A DNA stretch of 64,000 nucleotides from Sistotremastrum niveocremeum HHB9708 (lineage: Eukaryota > Basidiomycota > Agaricomycetes > Sistotremastrales > Sistotremastraceae). Below are positions 36,598-49,246 of the stretch, piece by piece. The DNA lies in NCBI GenBank assembly GCA_001630475.1, contig KV419427.1, positions 57,569 to 121,568 on the forward strand, written 5' to 3'. Numbering within the stretch: the stretch's first letter is position 1; each line of letters opens with the position of its first letter. The position numbers and the translations under genes are program-made. The notes beneath the pieces are model-generated. The model did no database searches, had not been told where the DNA came from, and saw nothing but the letters and a program-made list of their open reading frames with translations.

Positions 36598-38419
36598 ATG
36601 GCATCCACCGATGTTGACACCGCTACAAACACTTCAACCGAACCAAAAGTGCCAGTAGAAGCTGCTGCAACCACTTCCACCCCTGAGGCCGCACCATCGA
36701 CCGAAGCCGATGTTAGTATGACTGCTCCAGCAGAGTCTGGATCAGAGCTCCAACGAAAAGCTGCTAAGCAAAGTGAGCAAGCTAACCATTTCTCTCTCGA
36801 CGCACGATCTAATCAGTATCAATTCAGTCGAATTCTATTTCGCCGACTCCAACCTTCCCTACGACAAATTCATGTGGACGTTACATACTGCTAACGAAGA
36901 ACACTGGGTTCCGATTGCCACCGTCGCATCGTTCAAACGCATGAAGCCGTATCAATCTCATGGTGTTCCTTGGGTGGCCACCGCTCTGCGAGAGCATAGC
37001 ACAGAACTGGAGGTCGACGAGAAAGGAGAGAATTGCAGGCGATCGACAGAGGTGAAGGATAGCAAACCGGAAGAGCAGATGGATCGAAGCATCTATGCTG
37101 TGAGTCACGAAGATTCTGTCGCATCACCATGATCTAATTTACTCGGGTCTCAAGAAAGGATTTGGTGAAGAATATCCTACTCTTCAGCAGGAACTGGAGT
37201 CTTTCTTCTCGACCTTTGGCGAAATCCGGGCACTACGAATGCGCAGGAGCGAGACAAAAGAGTTCAAGGTGAGTCAACGCTTCGTCTATGTTATCTTCCC
37301 TTTGCTTATCGGTCTCTCCGTACAACAGGGCTCAGTCTTCGTCGAATTCGACAGCAAAGATCTTGCAACATCCTTCCTCGCTCAGGATCCCAAGCCGAAG
37401 TGGAAAGACGCCGACCTCCTCATCATGTCGAAGCTGGACTACTGCGAGATGAAAATAAAAGAAAAAGGTCTCACAGGCAAAGCCGCCGATGCCAGAAGAT
37501 CGCTCGAATACTCAGGACCGAAGAAGGGATTCAACGCGTTCCGAGAAATGGAGCAGGCGAAAAAGAAAGGGGCTAAGGGAGGACCTGCGAAGCCTGAACC
37601 TGAAGTGTGGCTGGAGTTTATGGGGAAGAAGGTTAGAGTGTACCATGAAGATGGTGGTTCAGTGAAAGAGGAAGAATACGAGACTGTCAAGAACGCGACG
37701 CTCAAGTTCGATGGTTGCGGTGGGGATTGTAAGTGGAACGAGATTAAAGTGAGTCTTAGTCCATCGACTTCTTTCGAGCCTTATACAAATCAATCTCCCG
37801 CCCGCTAGGACCCTTTGCGAGATCGATTCATTCGCGCTCCCTATATCAAGTTCCAAAAAGGCGACGACTCTGGTTTGGTGGGCTTTGATCGGGCATTGGA
37901 AGACGAAGACATTGCGTTCATCAAGGAGAAAATTCCTTCGCTCGGGGGAAACACCATCACGTGGAGTGTGGCCGATGGCACGTGGTTATCTCCTGATCTC
38001 TCAGCGTTCATTTTCACTAACATCGCACTTTTAATCATACAGACTCGACAAACCGGGAGTACCAGCTCGAACGGCTATTGAATGCTGCGCAGCGCGTCAT
38101 CAGCATGTCAAACCGGAAATCCGGTCGAGGTGGTCGCGGAGGTGGACGAGGCGCTCGAGGAGGTAGAGGCGGAGGTCGTGGTGGAGGTCGATCGAATGGG
38201 AATGGTCACTCAAACAAAGGAGATTCAGACTCACGCGGGCCTGCCACAGCGCCATCATCTGTCCCCGGTGAACAGGATGCCAGTGCAGGCGAAAAGCGCA
38301 AACGTGGAGTTGAGCCAGACGGAGGTGCTGTCGAAGGTGTACGAGGAGCGGGAATCCCGGCCATTCAGAGTTCCGGAGGAGCTGCGCCTGCTGTGAAGAA
38401 GACTAAAACAGACGAGTAG
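36598..38419 (+). CDS. La-type RNA-binding protein (La autoantigen homologue)
   Basis: Six exons: 36598-36772, 36828-37099, 37155-37268, 37329-37748, 37809-37977 and 38043-38419, giving 508 residues. La motif at about 59-140 (QIEFYFADSNLPYDKFMWTL, HWVPIATVASFKRMK, PWVATALREHSTELEV). RRM1 at about 145-230 (SIYAKGFGEEYPTLQQELES, RNP1-like KGSVFVEF). A C-terminal xRRM-like region at about 262-390 (APYIKFQKGDDSGLVGFDRA, IPSLGGNTITW), then an RGG box (GRGGRGGGRGARGGRGG) and a basic tail with KKTK as a likely nuclear signal. Known role: binds the 3' UUU-OH of RNA polymerase III transcripts such as pre-tRNAs, protects them and helps folding, in the nucleus. The fifth intron (37978-38042) appears to use a GC donor; a GT donor at 37966 would also keep the frame. 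Length is slightly above the usual 400-480. Confidence 0.93.
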
Positions 38420-40390
38420 CTGGTGTAGTAGTCATGAGAGGCTATTGCTTGCTCGTCATTTCTTTCGGCGTTGTACGGGTAATGAGTTGCAAAAGTGAAA
38501 ACACAAGGATTGTCGAGCAGAGGATCCGGGTGGCTGTATATCGACGTGTCCGTACGCTGTGCGTTGGGTCATGGCACGAGGCAGCGAGATAGATCTGCAA
38601 TCCTTTTGCTTACTTAGATATAGCGCGAGACAGTGGAAACAAAATTTGTCCGGGGGTTCATGAGTTCAGATATGGGAAAAGAAGACGTCATCAAGGCCAA
38701 ACAATGGACAAAGTAGCCCTCGTGGCGTCAGGGTCTTTTCAATCACATCATTGATCGCGCTAGCACAATTGCTGCCGAGGAAGCACAAGGTGCGAGAGTA
38801 TTGCCATTTCGAGCACATAAGCTCTAAGCGCCGTTCCAGCGGGAGTCTTTGGCCTCCGAAGTGATTTAGAGAGATTATCCTTTCTTGGAAACATTGAATC
38901 CGTAGCACGTTTGGAGGTGGTTGTCTGGACATCAAGAGACGTTAGCTCGTGAAAAATGGCCGGCTTTCTAGCATTGTCTTGGGAACCGGAACACAAGCAT
39001 GCTATTCTTCTAAGGATCTCCAGAAGGGACAGCCACGCAGAATTCAAAGAAGTATTAGCTACTACGGTCGACCAGATCCACCGCAGCATGACGTCTTGCT
39101 TCCCGAAAAGGAAATCACAAGAAACTTTGTCAGAGGCAAGTTGAGACACCAAGTCTGCTATACGTGCAATGCAGAAGACTCATCTCGAGTCAGTGAGTCG
39201 AGTAAAACGAAGTGGAGGTGGCGCAGTCTTCCGGGGATCACAGTTCCGTATAGTCAACATTGGATATAGCTGATATTCCGAGCCACTGGCAATCATTGCC
39301 GGCGATCCAAAGCAATTGACTCGGTTTCGGACTACAAGAGTGCTATACGGGATTCTGACCAGAACCGGGTTGTGACGCGCCGTAGAAGGAGACTCATTCG
39401 CCGCAGTAGGAGTTATGGTCCGAATGGTTCATAATTCACTGCCTGTACTAGTTCATCCTGGCATCTTGAGTGTCGTGCCTGTGTCACCAAAGAGACTGAA
39501 ACATATACATATTCCGGTTACTCAGAGACACTCTCCCGGCCTTCGATCGTATGACTATTTGGGAACTTAACAGAGTATCAAGACGTCGAGAGACAAACGG
39601 AATATTCAGCAACCGTACAAGACCGAGAACACGGTGAGAAGCCGTAGGGGACACGCAACTAGGAGAGACTGCCACGAGGGTTCTCGAAGAGGGCGGCATG
39701 GCATGGCAAGAGCAGAAAGGGAGGAGACGTCCAAAGTGAGAGGGGATGAGTGCTGGGATGAGTGCCTAGAAGAATTCGGAGTGTTTGCTGGCCCGCGAAT
39801 GTTCCTGGCCTGAGCGGGATTCGCTCGATCACGTGAGCTAGGTGATGAGCGCTTCGTCTTGATCTGCTAGATCAGCCCGCTGATCGATGCCACGTTATGG
39901 CGACTTCTGGGAGACTTGTGAGACGCACGTGGCGCTTGCTGGGGAAGCAAGTCGAGGTCGCGGATCCCGTCATTGCATCAGTTCATCAGATACATGAAAA
40001 ACGAACATGAAAAAGCTCAAGTCACGAGCAATTCCAACTGGAGATCGGCAATGATTAATATGGATAAGAAAATTCTGAATTCTTGCCGCGTGCTTAGGCG
40101 AGTCCACCCGAACCAATAATAATAATATGGAGAGGGATAATTCCCAATAAGGGAGGTTTTCATTGAGGGATCAAATTCAAACTCCGTTAGGTGAGCAAGC
40201 CGGACGGACGCAAGACAGCGCCGCCTGCCTTCTGTGATAGTAACCCACCCCTTTTCTCCCGTTTATCCTGAATCGATGGGAATGTTAGTCAAAGCGGCAC
40301 AGTGCGGCTTGCAAGACGTTGTCACCTTCCTTTCTCTTGACCATTACTATAAGATACGGTGCCCCCGCCCAACGTCAAAACCCCACCTCC
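38420..40390. other. Intergenic region, no gene supported
   Basis: 2 kb between the La gene and the zinc-cluster factor. Opposed open frames at 38666-39269 overlap on both strands and show no motif. The last several hundred bases should hold the promoter and 5' UTR of the transcription factor; an in-frame upstream extension to 40319 lacks support. Confidence 0.4.
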
Positions 40391-43300
40391 ATGTCCACTT
40401 ACCAACCTCTGACGCAGCAGCCCGATCCTGGATATCAATCACAGTACTTTATTCCTCAGAACTACACCTTTGGTACCGAGCTCCAAGGCCACGGCCCACC
40501 CAACACCACTCCGTCATATCCAATTTATCCAAACGCATATAGCGTCCCTTCGTACTACGATGATCGCACGCCCTTTCTCAACCTGCAGAACAACCTGAAC
40601 CCGTCTTACCCTCCTTCGTTAGACGACGGTTATTCTCAAACCTCTGGCTCCTCACCTGAACCTCCCAGCATCGTCGACGATCCGTCGTCTTCCTGGCAGC
40701 AGCCCGCCACGATGAACCCAGATCAACAGATGTACTACGCTCCTCATCATTATCAACCTCAGGCGCTCCCGATGCCTCTCATCTCCGAAGAGAACTCAGG
40801 TTTGAACAAACGCAAACGTTCAAACGGTTCAATTTCGCCGCGGGTGTCACCATATCATCATGCTGTCCACCTTCCCCACCAACCGACTCAGAGTCATACA
40901 GTGCATCCATCGCAGCAGCCTCCTCTTCATACACAATCACCTCGACAACTCAAAGCTCAACTTGCATCGGAAGCGAATAGTGTCAACCGGCAAGCTCGGC
41001 AGAAGCCGCGTCTGCGAGGGCCTCGATCTGGCGCCAATCCCCTGGTTCCTGCCTCCTCGATCAGTTCGAACCCTTCCGGTCACTCGAATTTGAATTTCGG
41101 CGAAAGGTCGACTGAACCCAACGAGGAAATGCATCCGTCTCCGCCAGCGGCGAAGGCAACTTCGCGGAAAAGGAAATTGTCAGTCCCATTTCGTTTTTGG
41201 TGCCTTGTATAATTGTCTTATTGACCTTGTATCCAACAGGACGACAAAAGCATGCATGAGATGCCGACAACAAAAGGTACGCATAATTTCTGATCCCGTC
41301 GATGTACCTGACCGCCGATCATTTTTCCTGGTCTAGATGAAGTGCGAACCTCTTCCGGGGTCGGCTTCCTGTCGAAAATGTACCGCAGCAAAGCACGAGT
41401 GTCGGTTCGGGGAACGTAAACAAAGGGCCGCGGGGTAAGTCTTCCCAAGTCCACATGCCAGGCCCACGAGCTCATGTGCGCTGTTCCACAGTCAACGCGA
41501 ACTTCTTCTCGCCAAGATCCGAGCAAGAGATCGCGCTATCGACCTTCTCATTTCCAAAATTCGACAATCAGATTCCGAGACGCCCCTCGCCCTCGAAATC
41601 GACAGGCTCCCCGAATTCAAGGAACTCGGCGCGGAACTGAAAGTCTTGAAGAAAGACAAGAAGGAGCGCCTGAAGGACCTCAAGGATCTGCTAGATTCGG
41701 AATCGGACGAAAGCCCAGATGTCGAAATGGAAGAGGCGGAGCATTTCAAGGAGGAGGACGATAGCGACGATGACGACGTTGTGGAGATCAAAGCTCTCGT
41801 CAAAGCTCCTATCGAGGTCGCCGCGTCGGTGTCAGAGAAGGAGCCTGGTCCGTCCAAGCGGTCTTCCAAGCCATCGCTACGAACCGATGTGGAGAGCTTG
41901 CTAAAGCGGGTGGAGGGTCAGGAGATGCTGCCCGATATCCAGGCCCCAATGGGACTTATCGCTGAACAAGCTCTAGAGATGTTCGGTGATAAGGTCGACG
42001 GGGAGGGCGAACAAGACCGAGGTCTTGCTTCACAAGGGTTCTTCCGACCTGGTACGTTTCAACCCTGTTGCGAAGCCGTATACAATTGGATAAATAATAC
42101 TTATCGTCCAGGCCCATTGGCGGATCAGTCTCTCAGACGCATTCTGATTGAGCGGGGAGAGCTAGCTCCCGAAATTCTCACCAACGGACTCTTCACGGTG
42201 GAGCAGGTGGAAGAACTGTTCGAGATGTAAGCAACATATCGTGCCTGGTGCCTAGAACTCCCGCCCTGATTGGATAATGTTTTCCTTTTTCCAGATTTTT
42301 CAAATGGATTCATCCGTTGATCGCGATGCTCGACCCAGCTATCCATACACCTTCCACAGTCCTCGTCCGCTCGCCATTCCTATTCACCGTCATATGCGCT
42401 ATTGCATCCAAACACCTCCCGCCTCGTCCTCGAGCCATCACGGATCCGACAATGCACGCTGCGATCGCCACATCTGGCGGTCCCACGCCGACGCATTCGT
42501 CAGCGTCCGTGCACGAGATGGCCATGCACCACGCCCGAACAGCTGCTGCTGCTGCCGTCGTTGGCGGACGCAAAAGCGTTGAGATGTGTCAAGCATTCGT
42601 CTTGATGTGTACCTACAGCCCACCCGCGAGACGCTGGGAGGAGGACAGGTCATCTGTCTTCTCCGGTATGGCCGTGAAAATGGCTATCGATCTCGGACTG
42701 TACAAATGCGAGTGGGACGTCAATCAGGTCAGCGATGAGTCCAAGTCCGGGCCTGAGAGAGAACGCGAAACCAGGGAGAGGAATAATCGCTTCCGCACAT
42801 GGTTGGTGTGTTATAACCTCGACAAGTCGACGTCGCTGCAGTTTGGAAAACCGAGTGGCATTCGAGAGGTATGTCATATACATTCTTATTCTCGGCATTC
42901 GTCAACAATATTTTCTTCTAGGATGCTGCCGTCGAGCGCTCGGCTGTTTGGTGCAAAGGCCCGTACAACCTCTCGTATGATCTTCATACGGCAGGACACA
43001 ATGCATTGCTGCGCTGCATGGGTCGGTATCACGAACTAGTCTCGAGCTCCCCCGGCTTGCTGGAGAAGGACATCCGGCCGATCGTCCAAGCTTTCGATGA
43101 CGAACACCGCGAACTCATGGCTCGGCTGACCGCGGAATACGAACAGCTGTTAGACCACAATGGTAAGCCGAACGTTTCTCAATGGAGGTCGATCATGGCG
43201 CTCATAACACCCTTAGATACCGGTGCCATTTTCCGACTAACGTTATCGCCTTTGTAAGTTTGTTTCGGGTTATATCGAACATGTTCATAGATCTAATCTC

Positions 43301-44366
43301 CTCCTCTTTTCCCAGCATCGTGGCCTACAGTCGTCTTGTGATGCTCTCATTGGCACTCCAGCAGGCCTTCGAAAAGGGTCTCACCAAAGAAGATTATTTC
43401 CTTATTGGGGTATATTATCTTCTCTCGTGTCCTCGTGTCCGACTCTAATACTTTTTTCTGGCATAGTCTATTCAAGCTGCGTCATCTGTGATCAACATTT
43501 TCGTTGAGAAGTTGGTCCCCACCGGATTCCTCCGTTTCGCCCCCGATTGTTACTACGTTTTTTCGGGCTTCGCCTCGGCCTTCCTTCTCAAACTTACACA
43601 ACCCAAATTCCACAATGTCCTTGATCACTCTCAGCGTACTAGGATCCTGGAACTCGTTGGAGGCTTGGTCAAAGCGTTGTCTCATATCGGCGATGATAAA
43701 TCCACCCCTGCTTTGTACTCGAAATTCTTGAAGTCGCTGTTGGCAAAGGTTCAGTTGACCGTGTCTTCGACTGAATCACCTTCCTCCGGCTCACCCAACA
43801 GCGAAGAGAGCACGCCAAAGGCTAAGCCGAAAGCAGTCTTCAAAGTATCTCCGTCCTCACCGACAATGATCACCGTCACCGCTTCCTCAGGGCAAGTTCC
43901 ACCCCAGCTTCAGATCGTTTGTCCTTCTCCGACGAAGGTGACAGCTACTACCAAAACGACAACGACAACAACTCCCGCCGTCGCCAACGCTCTCGCGAGC
44001 ACAAGTACCTCCGAAGCCCAAGCCCCCATCGACCTGTCTTTTTTTGAGGCATTCCTCGAGTCCTCGACTCCCATTCCTCAGCATACCACGACGACAATGA
44101 CAACATCGCTCGACCTCACTCCCTTCTCCGACGTCGCCACCGCCGCTTCCACTTTTCCCGACACCTCCGTGAACACTCCCCGAGATCTCGTCGCTGACGT
44201 CGGTGTGAGTGCGGGACAGGGTGAAAATCTTCCGTGGATGTTTGACTTTGGTGAACATGGTGACGCTATGGAAGCTGAGGGCGACTTCTCCGATATCATA
44301 GCGATGAGAGCTATGAACGAGGAGACGTTCGGCGATTATCTATACATGCCTGGTATCAGGCGATGA
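40391..44366 (+). CDS. Zn(II)2Cys6 transcription factor with fungal-specific TF domain
   Basis: Ten exons: 40391-41178, 41240-41276, 41337-41434, 41492-42051, 42112-42226, 42295-42868, 42922-43162, 43217-43253, 43316-43409 and 43467-44366, total 1147 residues. The first 260 residues are low-complexity Pro/Gln/Ser/Tyr. The zinc cluster at about 268-298 (CMRCRQQKMKC then CRKCTAAKHEC) has spacing C-x2-C-x6-C-x8-C-x2-C-x6-C and is split over three exons. A coiled-coil linker follows (ELLLAKIRARDRAIDLLISK), then an acidic stretch. Residues about 533-850 are the fungal TF domain (FFKWIHPLIAMLDP, FVLMCTYSPPARRWEEDRSS, MAIDLGLYKC). The C-terminus is Ser/Thr/Pro-rich, a likely activation region. It acts in the nucleus as a sequence-specific regulator, probably a dimer through the coiled coil. 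The target pathway cannot be told from sequence. Intron 42052-42111 is in frame and stop-free, so its retention would add 20 residues. Confidence 0.93.
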
Positions 44367-45628
44367 ACCTGACTCTTCATTCCTCTTCTTGTTCCATCTT
44401 GACATCTGGTCCATCTGGTCCATCCGGTCTGCCTCACTGTTCCTCGGGCTCGCAATCGTCATTCTGATATTTATTTCTTCTTTTTATTCCAAAACATCCC
44501 CGCTTCGGATGATCATACAGTTATCAGCACTTTCATCTTCGCATAACACTTCTGTTCATCGTTGGCTCTTCATCATCACCTTTCGAGCATTTTATTTTAT
44601 TCTCTTCGTTTCCAAAAGTGTCCCACTTCTTGGGCTGTTGACCCGTTTGTTCTTTATCCGGTACTTCTTCAGATTCCCCAGTTTCTCCGAAATTTGAACT
44701 CCATATCACTGACTCATAAACCATCTCATCGATATTTATTGATCCTCTTGATAACGCATAGGCATACACGAAGTCAGTACATCATTACCTCATAGTACAA
44801 CGCAATCCACGTGTAATTCGCTCGCTAGGAGCATAAATAAAGTTGTCTTTCAACAAACCCTAGCACCATATCCTTATTAGACGATTCGCTTCCGACGCTT
44901 AGCAGAAGAAGCTTCTTCAAATATCAATCAAGACTTAATTGAACATATCCTCGAACCCCGGTTAGATTTAGAAGACCTGTCACTCAAAGTCTATTCTATT
45001 CCTCTCCGTAAGTATGTCACGTATTCATAGATCGGCTGGATCGTCTCAAATATTCCGGCTCGTCGTCGTGGCGTGGGAACCAGCTTGACAGCAACTCTCC
45101 CAGGCGCATCGGAGCCGTCGGCCTCGAGCGCCTCGCCCAGTCTTGTGCATTTGAGTCTTTGAGGTTGCATAGAACCTAAGATGTGAAGGTGCGATCAGAT
45201 TGTGCACATTATGAGTCTTGTATTTGGATTTGGACCGTGGAGGCACAATGGTATCAGGGTTCCATGCAGGGACCGATTCTAGGCGCCTGCACATCATTCA
45301 AACAAATTAGGGAACGACGGCTCCACTGCTATTGAGCGTACATTTGATGGTTGTATCATCGATCCTTCATCGCAGCGCAACACAAGGCGCGAGCTCGACA
45401 ATAGGTACGCCTCTGGTCAAGGGGCTCTGGTACCATTGGCCGATCGTTTGATCCCTGAGTCTGAACAAGCGAAGGACTTTTTTTGTTCTGATCTGCATAG
45501 GAGAAACCCGCCTTTGAGTTTTCGATTTGAAGTTTTGTATTAGTCAGAGGCCCCCGACTCCGTAGAACGGCCCAGGTATGAAAGCGTTGACAAGGCCGCG
45601 AGGACCCGCTTTCTCAGGGTGTTCCGGC
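44367..45628. other. Convergent intergenic region
   Basis: 1.3 kb with the 3' UTR of the zinc-cluster factor on the left, including T-rich runs at 44460-44660. Short frames at 45046-45297 and 44389-44697 have no support. Nothing else recognised. Confidence 0.4.
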
Positions 45629-46433
45629 TTACGAGTCATGCGCAGTATTAATATGGATGCGCCAGGAAGAACGAGGCTTTTCGCTAGAGGTAGGAGCACC
45701 CTCAGTATAAAAGTCGACGCGTAATCTGCTTGTGTTGGGAGCGCGACAGATTTGAATCATCAATATATTCTCAAGCAAGTTGCAGTCGCCGAGATGAAGC
45801 CCGAGATAAGGATCGAGATCGTACATCTCTCTCACATCCAACTCGCGGGCCCCACGATCATAGCACGCAAGCCTTTCTTTGGCATCCCTGTTGAGATAAG
45901 ACTTAGCGTCACGATTGACAATAGAATGCGTTACTTACTTGTCTTTCCGTCTCCAGATAAGAACTAAAGATCATTCGTAAGTCTACATTGATAGGATCTC
46001 ATAAACAACACATACAGTTGCGAAAAGTCTCCCATTGCGGGAGAAATGAATGCATAAAAAGCCATTTCGTACAACGCCAGAAACATCGCAGCCGCCTTGA
46101 AAATCCGACATATTCACCAGGTACAACTGACCCGATACAGTGAGTGGAGTAAAGCCTAGACCATCCCGGGAAATGAATCAACACTCGTGTACACGCGGTG
46201 AAGATGGTCGGAGGGTAAGTTAAGTCAAACGCACCGTTTTCGTCGAAACCATAACTGGACATGGATCCTTGCAGACTGGGATACCCAGCAACTTGGCTCT
46301 TCTCTTCGAGATGGATCCAGGGGCCATCTTCAGTGAGTGAGGCCTTGACTGGTGTGTGATTGAGGAGTGTCAAATCCCCTGACCCTAAACGCTCATATTC
46401 GTTCAAGGTGGCTTGGCCCGAGGATTCAGACAT
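45629..46433 (-). CDS. Uncharacterised three-exon protein
   Basis: Minus-strand exons 46433-46016, 45963-45939 (25 nt) and 45887-45629 join in one frame to give 233 residues, with good GT...AG introns of 52 and 51 nt. N-terminus MSESSGQATLNEYERLGSGD, then LTLLNHTPVKASLTEDGPWI and SSYGFDENGAFDLTYPPTIF. A central Cys/Trp/Arg-rich part follows, then LACYDRGARELDVREMYDLD with PYLGLHLGDCNLLENILMI. I do not recognise a family. The composition and frame continuity over two introns argue for a real gene. An earlier ATG at 46463 is in frame. No signal peptide is evident, and a role cannot be inferred. Confidence 0.5.
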
Positions 46434-47595
46434 CGTGGTTAATCGCGTACGAGGTTCGAGCAAAGCTTAAGCTAGACAATATTTGGGAGGCCGTAATAGA
46501 TGTGCTGATGGGGATCTGATAACGCAAGACACCGTAGACACGTGCTGGGGTGGGTGGCCATAGACTCGAAAACGAACGGCCAAGAAAAACGACAACTGGG
46601 AGATGAAATATGCAGAATAATTCAAACGTTGCCTGAAGCGTATTGGCGAACAGATTGGGTCCATACAGAACGAAACGAGTGACAAATGTGGATAAGTGGT
46701 TGATTTGGCGCGAGCGATGTCGTACTGAGAACTTGAGCAGGCTGCTGGAGAAAATTGGAACCCCCACAAGCCCGAGCTTGCCACCCGAAAGCTCCGACCG
46801 GAAGCAAATTGAGCGAGTACTAGTACAAACTAGTATTCCGCTCTGATATGTTGCCTCGAGTGTCCGGAGAGCACAGCAGCTTCAGGAGAGTTTATATACG
46901 TAGAAATATGGATCCCAAGAATTTATTAGTGCAAAGTGCAAAAATCACGAGACGGGTTCGTCGGTTCGCGTCAAGGTTCGCGTAAACGTGACTTTGATAC
47001 AGTACTCTTCAGAGTCCTCGATCCCAGAGCCCAGAGCAGGGATTTCCCTTCTCGATCGTGATCGATCAGACAGGAGCAAAGATCAAAGAATCTCCGTGTT
47101 CCCAGCGAGTGAGTGTTTTTGGAATATTCTCGGGCGATTGTTGATTGAGAGTTTTTCAGTTCGCGTCTAGTGATCACAATCTTCGCGTTGTGTTTGTTTG
47201 TGCTGACTGAGCCGATTAATATAGACGTCGTAGGAAGTGGTACTCCTTGCATTATTGTTGGGCCTGCAGAGTGGGCACCGCAGTAAATTCCAGATCATCA
47301 TGCAATGTTTGATCAGTGATCACAGAGTAGTTTACGTTTTCAGTTTACTTGGTCGCCTTTCCTCTTTCCGTATCTCTTGATATGTTTCGTTTGATTATTG
47401 CCGGGATGTTATAATATATACCGGGACTTGTGGAAATATTTATAGCTATGAGAGTTACAACAATGGAGGGATACAGACTGAGAGCAGTATCAATATGTAG
47501 AACATCGGAGTCGGGATTTGTAACTGGTAATACTCCTTGAGGTGAACATCATGCAAGTCTTGCCAGTATTTGCTACCCGCACTCCGACTTCTAAT
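46434..47595. other. Intergenic region, no gene supported
   Basis: About 1.2 kb upstream of the uncharacterised minus-strand gene and left of the hAT-like element cluster. Antisense-overlapping frames at 46426-46846 and 46971-47252 show no motif. The frame extending from about 47620 to 47724 is treated with the interrupted host segments below. Confidence 0.35.
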
Positions 47596-47732
47596 GATGA
47601 ATCCAAGTCACTTCAAGCAAGAGCAGCGTGAATCGCACGATTCGCATCCGAGATCGAGGGGCCGACAACAAATCGAAGCGACAACAGCAGTGGGCCCGAA
47701 TTGAAATGTATTCGGGTACTGACAATGCCGCT

Positions 47733-48382
47733 TAGGGTTGTAAAATATAATATAATATAATATAATATAAATCCCACTTTTCATTTATATTGATATTGTA
47801 TATTGATATCGTGATATAATATACCAATATATATCGATATATATCGATATATTCCTATAAAATCAATATATAGCCTATTTCTGCCATGTATGGACCTTTA
47901 TTCCATTAAATCTCTGTGTATGGAGTCAATATACAACCTCTGCAAGCTGTATTGAGCAAGATATAGGCAAATATCTTATATTTGAGCAATATTTGAGCAA
48001 TATCTGTGTGATATAAGTGCAGTATACCACCCCCAAGACACAAGTATATCGCAGATATATTGACAAAATATTGATACATGGGGTCAAATACAGTGTGAGG
48101 AGGGTAAAATACACTGAAATAGAGGGAATAACAGAAGATATAAGGGATATTGGCCCATATACTGGAGATTTGACCTCAAAAGTGGTCAAATATGGCCCAG
48201 AAATACCCAGAATATGCCCCTTCTGGACCCTTATTGGACCCTTAATATATATCATGATATACAATATATATCGATATTTTGGCAATATATGGTCCTCTGG
48301 AGAAAATATATTGTATCGTGATACAATATGATACAAATATCGATATAATTGCGATATAGTATATTATATTTCTACAACCCTA
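47733..48382. mobile_element. Non-autonomous hAT-like element 1 (650 bp)
   Basis: Terminal inverted repeats TAGGGTTGTA...TACAACCCTA, extended by imperfect AT-rich complementarity, flanked by an exact 8-bp duplication ATGCCGCT at 47725-47732 and 48383-48390. The interior is very AT-rich with repeated ATATA/TATCGATA units and no transposase. The 8-bp duplication and the YARNG terminus (TAGGG) are the marks of the hAT superfamily. The open frames inside it (47926-48336 minus, 48017-48331 plus) are by-products of the AT-rich repeat. Confidence 0.9.
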
Positions 48383-48544
48383 ATGCCGCTGCACGCCGTG
48401 AAGTCGGAAGATCAAGGATCAAGAACGGCTCACTTTGTTGTATGATGAACACGTTTGACTATCACCCATCGTTATTAGGTTGCTTCATTGAGACCCGTCG
48501 CAAAGGGTATGAGTAAAGCACCCCAACAGCGACGAACGAAGAAT

Positions 48545-49050
48545 TAGAGTTCCAAGGTCCAGTCCACGTGACTGGTCGTATTGGGCAACCGGACCGAAGT
48601 CGTGACTGGACTGCAGTTGCCAGTTGCCTCAGTTTCTGAAAATCAGGCAACCGGCAACCGCAGTCATGACCAGTCGTGACCACGGTCGCGACCGATACTC
48701 AGGGAAGACCCTTAAGGGTCCCCAAACAGGGTGCTCAGAGGGTAATGTAGTGGTATTTTCCCCATGTATGATCATGTATTCATGGTATATAATATATATA
48801 CAGTATATATATCATCAACACACACCAATAGACTATATATAAGAGGGTAAAACAATATATTAATCATTAAAATATTACATTTATAGGGCAGGCAACTGGT
48901 CGTGACTGGTCATTTGATGACTGGTTGCCGGACCGCAACTGCAGTTGCAGTTGCCAGTCACAAAAAACTTGGAATTTGGCAACCGGTCGCAGTTGCCAGT
49001 CACGAGGAATTTTGGAAAAAGTCCAGTCGTGACTGGACTTTGGAACTCTA
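48545..49050. mobile_element. Non-autonomous hAT-like element 2 (506 bp)
   Basis: Left end TAGAGTTCCAAGGTCCAGTC, right end GACTGGACTTTGGAACTCTA (one mismatch over 20), flanked by the exact 8-bp duplication CGAAGAAT at 48537-48544 and 49051-49058. Both ends carry many copies of short words such as CCAGTCGTGACTGG and GGCAACCGG arranged as subterminal direct and inverted repeats, as expected for transposase-binding sites. The centre is an AT-rich run. No transposase. Confidence 0.9.
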
Positions 49051-49246
49051 CGAAGAATGGCCCAATCTGAGACCGACCAAACTCGAGGAAGCCGATCAAC
49101 GGAAGATTTGACCTGCGGAGGATGTCGCCGACAGAGTAAGCAGCTCCTTCCAGTCGCCCCTCAGAATACTGGGATAACGAGATACTGGAAGTGCTGCTTA
49201 TCGTTGGCTCTGATACATCGAAGAGATAGGAGTAATCGAGCGGTCG

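Noticed and set aside
38666-39269. Opposed frames of 62-130 codons downstream of the La gene
   Set aside because: Both strands are open over the same bases, neither shows a domain, and no splice model improved either.
41492-41869. Antisense 125-codon frame in the zinc-cluster factor
   Set aside because: Ser/Leu-rich reflection of the acidic coding stretch on the plus strand.
47926-48336. Open frames on both strands inside hAT-like element 1
   Set aside because: The interior is AT-rich and near-palindromic, which yields mirror frames on both strands; no transposase motif is present.
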